From Chloroflexota bacterium (lineage in GTDB: Bacteria > Chloroflexota > Dehalococcoidia > GIF9 > UBA5629): a stretch of DNA of 5,567 bases. Every line of letters begins with the position of its first letter. Position 1 is the stretch's first letter. Location: assembly GCA_026389675.1 (NCBI GenBank), contig JAPLHJ010000200.1, positions 1 through 5,567 on the forward strand. Reading direction: 5' to 3'. The position numbers and the translations under genes are program-made. A model generated the notes under the pieces. That model was not told the DNA's origin. It was given only the letters and a program-made list of their open reading frames with translations, and made no database searches. Positions 1 through 5,002 of this stretch are shown here, piece after piece.

Positions 1-1137
1 CACTGCAGCGGCCTGTCCCAGGCCGCACAGGGATGACACTGCCATGGCCCGGGCCAGGGCATCCAGTGAATTGATGTCACCCTCGTGTCCCTCTCCCCGC
101 GCCAGCCTGCCGAATATCTCCAGCATCACCTCGGTGCCCTCCCGGCAGGGCGTGCACTTGCCGCAGGATTCATCGTTGAGGAAATGCATGTCATTTTGTA
201 CTACGTCGATGATGTCGCGTCCCGAGTTGAGCGCCACGACCGCCCCGGAGCCCAGGTATGTCTCATGCGAGAGGGGCGTATCCAGCATTGAGGCCGGCAG
301 CAGGTTGCCCGTGGCGCCACCTATCTGCACCGCCTTTAAATCGTCAGCGCCGGCCAGTCCCACCACCAGTTCCCTGAGCGTGCTTCCCATCTCCAGTTCA
401 TAAACACCCGGCCTGCTGACGTCGCCGCTTACCGAGAAGACCTTGGTACCCTTGCTACGGCCCGTCCCCATGGCGCTGAACCAGGCTGCCCCGTTATTTA
501 TGATATGCGGCACGTTCATCAGTGTCTCAACGTTATTTATGATGGTTGGCAGGCCCCAGAGGCCGCGCGTCGGAGGGTAAGGAGGCTTGTAACGTGATTC
601 GCCCCGCATCCCCTCTATCGAATTCATTAGTGCCGATTCCTCTCCGCAGATATAGGCGCCGGCGCCTTCAAAGACCTGGATATCCATGTGTTTCAGGTAG
701 CCCTTCTCCCTGACCTGGCCTACCGCGCGGACCAGCGGGTCATAGAGAAAATGGTATTCATTCCTCAAATAAATGAAAGCCTGCTGCGCGCCGATGGCCA
801 GCCCTGCTATACACATGCCTTCAATGAGACCGAAAGGATCGTTGGAAAGGATATATTTGTCTTTGAAAGTTCCGACTTCGCCCTCGTCGGCGTTGCACAG
901 GAGGTATTTGGCTTTGGGCTTGGCATTGCGCGCCAGTTCCCATTTGAGCCCGGTGTTGAAGCCGGCGCCGCCGCGGCCGGTCAGGCCTGATTTCTTTACC
1001 TCAGCGATTATGGCCTGGGGCTTCATCTTATCGCGCGCTTTGATAAAAGCACTGAAGCCGCCCTTGGCTATGTATGTCCCGATGTCCTGCGGGTCGATGC
1101 CGCCGCACTTGCTTAAAACGATACGTTTTTCCGCCAC
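1..1137 (-). CDS. nuoF: NuoF/HoxF-like FMN- and NADH-binding diaphorase subunit (3' end cut by window edge)
   Basis: This is the flavoprotein subunit that takes a hydride from NADH onto FMN and passes electrons to FeS clusters; it is a soluble cytoplasmic protein. The window shows 379 residues without a stop. Family motifs appear in order: the FMN loop GRGGAGF (54-60), NADEGEVGTFKD (82-93), GAGAYICGEES (158-168), and GLWGLPTIINNVET (192-205). The [4Fe-4S] ligands are C325, C328 and C331 in ESCGKCTPCREG, plus C371 in SLCGLGQ. The GTG start is chosen because an in-frame TAA lies directly before it and AGGAGG sits 6 nt upstream. There is no thioredoxin-like N-terminal extension of the kind seen in HndC/HydB proteins. 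A plain NuoF would end some tens of residues past the edge, whereas a HndC-type protein would add a ferredoxin domain; the window cannot decide. It lies 41 bp downstream of the NuoE gene, so it is probably cotranscribed. The family call is firm; the parent complex (hydrogenase, formate dehydrogenase or other) is unknown. Confidence 0.95.
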   Translation of the reverse strand, partial: MAEKRIVLSKCGGIDPQDIGTYIAKGGFSAFIKARDKMKPQAIIAEVKKSGLTGRGGAGFNTGLKWELARNAKPKAKYLLCNADEGEVGTFKDKYILSNDPFGLIEGMCIAGLAIGAQQAFIYLRNEYHFLYDPLVRAVGQVREKGYLKHMDIQVFEGAGAYICGEESALMNSIEGMRGESRYKPPYPPTRGLWGLPTIINNVETLMNVPHIINNGAAWFSAMGTGRSKGTKVFSVSGDVSRPGVYELEMGSTLRELVVGLAGADDLKAVQIGGATGNLLPASMLDTPLSHETYLGSGAVVALNSGRDIIDVVQNDMHFLNDESCGKCTPCREGTEVMLEIFGRLARGEGHEGDINSLDALARAMAVSSLCGLGQAAAV

Positions 1138-1143
1138 TTATAA

Positions 1144-1149
1144 CCTCCT
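1144..1149 (-). promoter_or_regulatory. Strong ribosome binding site for the nuoF-like gene
   Basis: On the minus strand the perfect Shine-Dalgarno core AGGAGG is followed by 6 nt and then GTG. It fixes the GTG as the start of the NuoF-like gene, since the next in-frame ATG (residue 38) would remove the conserved N-terminal region. Confidence 0.85.
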
Positions 1150-1150
1150 G

Positions 1151-1188
1151 GCGCCGTAACTATCAGTAGACGTCGTGACTATCGGTAG
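1151..1188 (-). repeat. Imperfect 19-bp tandem duplication at the nuoE stop / nuoF leader
   Basis: Read on the minus strand, CTACCGATAGTCACGACGT (1188-1170) is followed directly by CTACTGATAGTTACGGCGC (1169-1151), matching at 15 of 19 positions. The first copy contains the TAG stop of the NuoE-like gene; the second fills the gap before the nuoF Shine-Dalgarno. It looks like a small local slippage duplication that lengthened the intergenic gap. No function is evident. Confidence 0.6.
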
Positions 1189-1622
1189 GATTTTAAGATC
1201 TCCGCAATCCCGGCCGGGGTCAGATCGCCGTACAGCTTATCGTTGATCATCATCGCCGGAGCCTGGTCACAGGCGCCGATGCAGCTAACCAGCTCAAAGG
1301 AGAATTTGCCGTCCCTGCTGGTTTCCCCGGGGGCAATACCGAGCTCCTTTTTTATACTCCCGATTACCGCCTGCGCGTCTTTGAGATGGCAGGGTAGGCA
1401 CCTGCATACCCTGATGATATTTTTACCGGTGGGCAACACCGGCAGAAAGGCATAGAACGTGGATACGCCGTACACTTCATTGAGCGGAAGGTGGTATTGA
1501 CCGGCCAGGCCGGACATCGACTCACGGTTAAGGCAGCCTTCCCTGCCGGCCCGGTCTTTTAAAGCAGGGAGCAGCCCGGCGCGGCCGTTTTCCGATAATG
1601 CTACTTTCTTACTGGGGACCAT
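1179..1622 (-). CDS. nuoE: NuoE/HoxE-like thioredoxin-fold [2Fe-2S] subunit
   Basis: This 147-residue protein is the small [2Fe-2S] partner of the NuoF flavoprotein. The N-terminal helical part (1-50) leads into the family segment VYGVSTFYAF (50-59). The thioredoxin-like cluster domain follows, with ligands C73 and C78 (C-x4-C, in VCRCLPCH) and C114 and C118 (C-x3-C, in SCIGAC). The length is near that of typical NuoE proteins. An extra Cys (C75) lies inside the first ligand pair. The frame stays open upstream to an ATG at 1697, but I prefer the ATG at 1622: it has GGGAGG nearby, removes a 51-bp overlap with the upstream gene, and leaves a 23-bp gap. The gene sits between the HoxU-like and NuoF-like genes, so the three products most likely form one NAD(H)-linked diaphorase. 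Whether this is a hydrogenase, formate dehydrogenase or other module is not visible. Confidence 0.93.
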   Translation of the reverse strand: MVPSKKVALSENGRAGLLPALKDRAGREGCLNRESMSGLAGQYHLPLNEVYGVSTFYAFLPVLPTGKNIIRVCRCLPCHLKDAQAVIGSIKKELGIAPGETSRDGKFSFELVSCIGACDQAPAMMINDKLYGDLTPAGIAEILKSYR

Positions 1623-1631
1623 CGCAGTCTT

Positions 1632-1637
1632 CCTCCC
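1632..1637 (-). promoter_or_regulatory. Ribosome binding site deciding the nuoE start
   Basis: On the minus strand GGGAGG lies 9 nt before the ATG at 1622. The alternative upstream ATG at 1697 lies inside the preceding gene and would add 25 residues with no family resemblance, so this site supports the shorter protein. Confidence 0.75.
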
Positions 1638-1645
1638 TATTGTAT

Positions 1646-2287
1646 TTAAACCCGCGCGGGCGCGCTCAGCGCCCCGGTGGGGCAATGCTCGATACATTTG
1701 AGGCAGTCCCGGCAGGCTTCCGCGGTCAAAGCCTCGTCGAAGCCGCTGACAACCTTTGACCTGAAGCCGCGGTAGCCTATGCTCAGCACATCTTTTCTAA
1801 CCACCTCGCCGCATACTTTTACACATTTGCGGCAGAGGATGCATTTTGACATATCGCGCTTTACATAAGGGTTGGATTCTTCGGCCGGGTAAAAGCGAGG
1901 ATTCCTGACGTTGAAATGCGGTGCGCCCACCTCGTAATCAGAGGCGAGGTTGTGCAATGCGCAGTTCTCCGCGTTGGAGTCGTTGACGCAATCGCCGGTG
2001 TGCGCGGTCAGCAAAAGTTCCACGATGACCTTGCGCACCGCTATCACTTTGGGCGATTTGGAATGAATTACCATGCCTTCTGCGACGGGGGTATGGCAGG
2101 CTCCCATCATGGTTCTCGAACCTTCGACCTCCACCACGCAGACCCGGCATACTCCCGAGGGGACCTGTCCCTTGATATGGCAAAGCGTGGGGATGGTTAT
2201 GCCGTTGGCCGTTGCCGCCTCAAGAATAGTTGAGCCCTCACGAACCCTGATCTTCCGACCGTCGATATTTACATTTACATTTCCCAT
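1646..2287 (-). CDS. HoxU-like / NuoG N-terminal iron-sulfur subunit, stand-alone
   Basis: This 213-residue electron-wire protein corresponds to the N-terminal FeS part of NuoG, or to HoxU of NAD-reducing hydrogenases, without any molybdopterin or H-cluster domain. Domains in order: a plant-type [2Fe-2S] domain (1-75) with C36, C47, C50 and C64; a His-Cys box (about 85-120); and a double [4Fe-4S] ferredoxin domain with C149/C152/C155/C159 and C192/C195/C198/C202. In the His-Cys box the usual H-x3-C-x2-C-x5-C reads H96, C100, D103, C109, so one cysteine ligand is Asp. The codon is GAC, two changes from a Cys codon. The ATG at 2287 is preferred, with GGTGGG 7 nt upstream; an in-frame GTG at 2299 would add four residues. 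It is the first gene of the diaphorase operon, 23 bp before the NuoE-like gene. Its role is inferred as passing electrons between the flavin subunit and a catalytic subunit outside the window. Confidence 0.92.
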   Translation of the reverse strand: MGNVNVNIDGRKIRVREGSTILEAATANGITIPTLCHIKGQVPSGVCRVCVVEVEGSRTMMGACHTPVAEGMVIHSKSPKVIAVRKVIVELLLTAHTGDCVNDSNAENCALHNLASDYEVGAPHFNVRNPRFYPAEESNPYVKRDMSKCILCRKCVKVCGEVVRKDVLSIGYRGFRSKVVSGFDEALTAEACRDCLKCIEHCPTGALSAPARV

Positions 2288-2338
2288 AATCGCACCCACC
2301 GTTTACGAAATCTGACCATAAACCGGTTGCCGTCCGGA

Positions 2339-2370
2339 ATTATACTTCTGCTATTCGGTTGCAGCATCAA
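2339..2370 (-). promoter_or_regulatory. Candidate promoter of the diaphorase operon
   Basis: On the minus strand a perfect TATAAT (2344-2339) lies about 50 bp before the first start codon. The best -35-like hexamer is TTGATG (2370-2365), but the 20-bp spacer is longer than the ideal 17, so the -35 assignment is weak. The rest of the 189-bp gap up to the transporter gene stop shows no gene and no convincing terminator hairpin. Confidence 0.4.
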
Positions 2371-2476
2371 TCAGTTTATTCCAGGCCGTGATTTTTGAAA
2401 GTTTAACAGATTAGCGCGGGATTTGCACCAGTTTTAACCAAAATTTTTTCTATAGTAAGCGGCGGTAATACCCCGG

Positions 2477-2797
2477 CTAAGGCGACCTGCTCAGGTTCAG
2501 CCCGACAACACCCGCTATCACCAGCGCCATCGAAAAAGCCTTCAGCAGTGTGAACTGTTCCTTGAACCAGAAAAACCCGATTAACGCGATAAGGAAGGTG
2601 CCCACGCCCGACCAGATGGCGTAGGAAAGGCTGAGGTCGAGCTTCCTCACGGCGAACGACATCAGGACGAAGGCCAGGCTATAAAATACGAAAATGAGCA
2701 CGGAGGGGAGCCACTTTGTTAAGCCTTCCGAAAGCTTGAGGCAGGTCGTCCCGCAGACTTCCATGCAGATGGCGGCGATAAGCAGTACCCAACTCAT
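2477..2797 (-). CDS. Small multidrug resistance (SMR) transporter, EmrE/Qac-like
   Basis: This 106-residue, four-helix inner-membrane protein is of the SMR family, whose members work as antiparallel dimers exchanging protons for cationic compounds. Hydrophobic helices lie at about 3-20, 31-50, 57-77 and 85-103. Residues matching functional EmrE positions are present at an offset of one: E13 (EmrE E14, proton and drug binding), Y39, Y59 and W62, in the run YAIWSGVG (59-66). GTTCLKLSEG (16-25) and the C-terminal NLSRS also resemble EmrE. The IWSGVG signature favours the promiscuous Qac-type over the guanidinium-exporting Gdx type (usually WTGIG), but substrate cannot be read from sequence. The frame is open upstream, but the ATG at 2797 gives the family's standard length and has AAAGGA about 10 nt upstream. 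The gene is monocistronic in appearance, with its own candidate promoter, and transcribed toward the diaphorase operon. Confidence 0.93.
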   Translation of the reverse strand: MSWVLLIAAICMEVCGTTCLKLSEGLTKWLPSVLIFVFYSLAFVLMSFAVRKLDLSLSYAIWSGVGTFLIALIGFFWFKEQFTLLKAFSMALVIAGVVGLNLSRSP

Positions 2798-2833
2798 AGT
2801 TTTCACGTCCTTTCGCAGAGTATTATGAGCGGG

Positions 2834-2863
2834 ATTATACAGGTAACGTTGTGTCATTGCGAA
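2834..2863 (-). promoter_or_regulatory. Candidate promoter of the SMR transporter
   Basis: On the minus strand TATAAT (2839-2834) is preceded by an 18-bp spacer and TTCGCA (2863-2858), which matches the -35 consensus at four of six positions. The -10 element ends 36 bp before the ATG at 2797. The -35 element falls inside the small palindrome TCATT-GCG-AATGA (2854-2866), a possible operator or a remnant of a repeat end. Confidence 0.45.
2853..2862 (+). repeat. Solitary copy of the repeat-end sequence GTCATTGCGA
   Basis: This 10-mer is identical to the left end of the repeat block at 2932-2941, 79 bp further right, but is not followed by the body of the repeat. Its last nine bases are part of the 13-bp palindrome TCATTGCGAATGA. 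It may be a remnant of an earlier element or a chance match. Confidence 0.45.
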
Positions 2864-2870
2864 TGAACCT

Positions 2871-2899
2871 GTGACAAGGGGCAGGTGAAAGCGTATAAT
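2871..2899 (+). promoter_or_regulatory. Candidate sigma-70-type promoter for the glycerate kinase gene
   Basis: GTGACA (2871-2876, five of six consensus positions), a 17-bp spacer and TATAAT (2894-2899) form the best promoter match in the window. It points at the glycerate kinase gene. Transcription would start near 2906, giving a leader of about 230 nt that contains the whole repeat block. It lies back to back with the SMR promoter, the two -35 hexamers being 7 bp apart. Confidence 0.55.
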
Positions 2900-2931
2900 T
2901 TTTACCGTTTTGCGCTTATCCGCCACAAAAC

Positions 2932-3132
2932 GTCATTGCGAGGAGCCCTTAGGCGACGAAGCAATCTATCCACCGGGGGCAGATCGCCACGCTTCGCTCG
3001 CGATGACGAGTAAAAGGACCGCAGGCAACGAAGCAATCTATCCACCGGGGGCAGATCGCCACGCTTCGCTCGCGATGACGAGTAAAAGGACCGCGGGCAA
3101 CGAAGCAATCTGCACATTTTATTGAGGATGAC
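2932..3132 (+). repeat. Palindromic/tandem intergenic repeat block (72-bp unit, about 2.2 copies)
   Basis: A 72-bp unit runs 2951-3022 and 3023-3094, and a 17-bp third start (3095-3111) then diverges. The two full copies differ at one position (aggcg versus aggca near the start). The block opens with GTCATTGCGA (2932-2941), and each full copy contains the inverted partner TCGCGATGAC (2998-3007, 3070-3079); these ends pair over ten positions with one G-U wobble. A degenerate end, GGATGAC, closes the block at 3126-3132. Internal pairings include GAAGC with GCTTC and ATCGC with GCGAT. No transposase is encoded. This is the style of REP/MITE-like elements spread between genes in many bacteria. 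Open frames here are just translations of the repeat. Together with the promoters, this accounts for the 338-bp gene-free stretch 2798-3135. Confidence 0.85.
3124..3127 (+). promoter_or_regulatory. Ribosome binding site for glycerate kinase, in the last repeat end
   Basis: GAGG stands 8 nt before the TTG at 3136 and decides that start; an ATG at 3128 in another frame stops after three codons. The site lies inside the degenerate terminal part of the repeat block, so the element reaches into the translation start region. Confidence 0.6.
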
Positions 3133-3135
3133 AGT

Positions 3136-4479
3136 TTGATTATAAAGAACCGTGAAGAACTCATCTCTTCCAGTCTGCGTGCCAGGGCCGTGGAGTTAAT
3201 TGAGGCCGGCATCAAGCGTGTACTGCCGGCCAACCTGATGCGCGCAGCCGTTAAATACAGCGCGGCAAAACAGCGGCTCACGGTAAACGGCGTCAGATAC
3301 AATTTGGCCAGGGGCAGGGTATTTGTTATCGGTGGAGGCAAGGCGTCCGGGTTGATGGCGCAAGAATTGGAACGGATCATCGGTCCCGGGGCGATTACCG
3401 CGGGGTTGGTCAACTGTAAGACGGATGGCTATAAAACTGAAAAGGTGGGCATTATTGGAGCGGGGCATCCTGTCCCTGATGAGGCAGGCGTGCATGGAGT
3501 GAGGGAGATGCTGGCCATGAAGGCCCGCTACAATATCGGCAAAAATGACCTGGTCATTTGCCTGATATCAGGCGGGGGTTCGTCGCTGCTGCCCTGCCCC
3601 GTGACGGGCGTTACCCTGGAAGACAAGCAGGCTATGACGCAGCTTCTGCTGAGGTGCGGCGCCGATATCAGGGAGATCAACACCGTCCGCAAGCACCTTT
3701 CACTGATAAAGGGTGGCGGGCTGGCAGGCCACTATGAGCCGGCCAGGGTGGTTTCACTGGTAATTTCAGACGTGGTTGGCGACGGCCTCGATGCCATTGC
3801 GTCCGGCCCGACAGTTGCCGACCCGACAACCTTCGCGGATGCCTGCAAAGTGCTGGAAAAATACGGGCTGACGGAAACGGCCCCCAAAAATGCTGTCGGT
3901 TTTATCAACCGGGGTTGCGCAGGCTTGGAGGCTGAAACACCCAAGGTATTATCCAATTGCGATAATTATATTATCGGTAACAACCGTGTGGCGCTGGAAG
4001 CTGTTGCCGAGAAAGCCAGGGACCTGGGACTGAAGCCGTCTATCGTCACGTCTGAGATGACCGGTGATACCGCCGGCCTGGCCCGCAGCATGGCGGCAGA
4101 TATAATCAATGACAGGTACCGTGGTTTTGATGTCGTGCTTTTGGGGGGAGAAACCACCCCGACGTTGCCGGAGAATTCGGGGAAAGGAGGCCGTAACCAG
4201 CACTATGCGGCCGTCTCCATGCTGGCGATGCAGGATTGCGCCTGCCCCTGGGTGGTGGCCTCGGTGGGCACCGACGGCTCGGATTACCTTCCTGATGTGG
4301 CCGGCGCCATGGTGGATAACCGCTCCCTTGATTTAGCCAGGGCCGCCGGGCTGGACGTGGAAGATTATATCGATAGATTTGACAGCAATACGCTTCTCAC
4401 CAAGATGGGCAGATCGTTGATAGTCACCGGCGCCACCGGCACCAACGTAAGCGATATACTGCTATACCTGTTGGGCTGA
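3136..4479 (+). CDS. gckA: Glycerate 2-kinase, MOFRL/GckA (TtuD) family
   Basis: This cytoplasmic kinase of 447 residues phosphorylates D-glycerate at C2 with ATP, giving 2-phosphoglycerate and feeding glycerate from serine, glyoxylate or sugar-acid breakdown into lower glycolysis. The N-terminal domain shows GGGKAS (66-71), GHPVPDE (110-116), SGGGSSL (145-151), an N-x-VRKH-LS segment (182-189), KGGGLA (192-197), SDVVGD (211-216) and IASGPT (221-226). The C-terminal MOFRL domain shows GGET (337-340), GKGGRNQ (349-355), GTDGSD (378-383) and TGTNVSD (434-440). K69, D212 and R353 are my candidates for the catalytic Lys, Asp and Arg described for this family. The length is normal. The start is TTG, supported by GAGG at 8 nt and by lack of a usable ATG nearby. 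The gene is alone on its strand, so the pathway supplying glycerate is not shown. Its last 18 bp overlap the convergent acetyltransferase gene. Confidence 0.95.
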   Translation: MIIKNREELISSSLRARAVELIEAGIKRVLPANLMRAAVKYSAAKQRLTVNGVRYNLARGRVFVIGGGKASGLMAQELERIIGPGAITAGLVNCKTDGYKTEKVGIIGAGHPVPDEAGVHGVREMLAMKARYNIGKNDLVICLISGGGSSLLPCPVTGVTLEDKQAMTQLLLRCGADIREINTVRKHLSLIKGGGLAGHYEPARVVSLVISDVVGDGLDAIASGPTVADPTTFADACKVLEKYGLTETAPKNAVGFINRGCAGLEAETPKVLSNCDNYIIGNNRVALEAVAEKARDLGLKPSIVTSEMTGDTAGLARSMAADIINDRYRGFDVVLLGGETTPTLPENSGKGGRNQHYAAVSMLAMQDCACPWVVASVGTDGSDYLPDVAGAMVDNRSLDLARAAGLDVEDYIDRFDSNTLLTKMGRSLIVTGATGTNVSDILLYLLG

Positions 4480-4959
4480 GAGGTCATATTCCATGAAGCA
4501 GACCGTGAAGGGGAGATGCTCGAATTTCCTGGTGCCCGTCTCTGTAAAACCGAGCGTTTTATACCAGTCCTTCAAAATTGTTTGTTCGTCTATCATACCG
4601 AGGGCAACCTTTGCCCCACCATGTTGTTTAGCATAATCCAACGTGAATTCAACCAGCTTCCTGCCATAACCCTGATGCCTGAGCCGGGGAATGACCGCCA
4701 GGCGGCCTAAAAAGAAGGCCCCATCCTCTCCTTTTTCCGCCGACACGAAACCTGCCTGCTCACCATCCAGATACAGGCCAAAAAACACCGCCTTTTTATG
4801 CAGCTCAATTAATTGTTCCCCGGTGGAAAAGAAAGGGTGCGTGGGTGCGCTTTCCGGCGTCAGGTTGAGCTCCTTTGCCACCGTGCTGAAGGCATCCCTG
4901 ATTACATTGAGGCTGCTTTCAAGCTGGCTATCCCCGGCTATTTCTTTTATCTCAACCAT
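4462..4959 (-). CDS. GNAT-family N-acetyltransferase
   Basis: This 165-residue soluble acyltransferase would move an acetyl group from acetyl-CoA to an amine; the substrate is unknown. The core motif A is clear: LGRLAVIPRLRHQGYG (84-99), a beta strand followed by the CoA-pyrophosphate loop R/Q-x-x-G-x-G with R94, Q96, G97 and G99. It is followed by helix KLVEFTLDYAKQHG and a motif-B-like segment WYKTLGF (132-138), which often contains the catalytic Tyr. The ATG at 4959 is the only usable start, because an in-frame TGA lies seven codons upstream; the nearest Shine-Dalgarno-like AAGGA is about 15 nt away, so translation may be weak or coupled to the upstream gene. It begins 43 bp after the gamma-glutamyltranspeptidase-like gene on the same strand, so cotranscription is plausible. 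Its 3' end overlaps the glycerate kinase by 18 bp. Confidence 0.9.
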   Translation of the reverse strand: MVEIKEIAGDSQLESSLNVIRDAFSTVAKELNLTPESAPTHPFFSTGEQLIELHKKAVFFGLYLDGEQAGFVSAEKGEDGAFFLGRLAVIPRLRHQGYGRKLVEFTLDYAKQHGGAKVALGMIDEQTILKDWYKTLGFTETGTRKFEHLPFTVCFMEYDLSAQQV

Positions 4960-5002
4960 TAACAGTACGGCCGTCCTTCATCCATATTGCGGGGTCGGGG
5001 GC

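Noticed and set aside
44..1159. Plus-strand frames of 68-128 codons over the left edge
   Set aside because: All are antisense shadows of the NuoF-like gene, whose reading frame on the minus strand carries every family motif.
2400..2476. Possible terminator after the SMR gene near the A/T runs
   Set aside because: The GC-rich bases next to the stop form only three- or four-pair stems, and the A/T run is not directly after a stable hairpin on either strand.
2798..2926. N-terminal extension of the SMR transporter to the ATG at 2926
   Set aside because: It would add 43 residues unlike the family and place the gene across its own candidate promoter; the ATG at 2797 gives the standard length and aligns E13 with the essential Glu.
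2932..3111. Possible CRISPR array
   Set aside because: The copies are directly adjacent with no unique spacers, the unit is 72 bp, and no cas genes are present.
2902..3125. Open frames on both strands with repeated peptide segments over the repeat block
   Set aside because: They are translations of the 72-bp tandem unit, lack ribosome binding sites and family resemblance, and overlap each other on opposite strands.
2949..3413. Minus-strand frame of 154 codons running from the repeats into the glycerate kinase
   Set aside because: Most of it is antisense to the well-supported kinase gene and the rest is repeat sequence.
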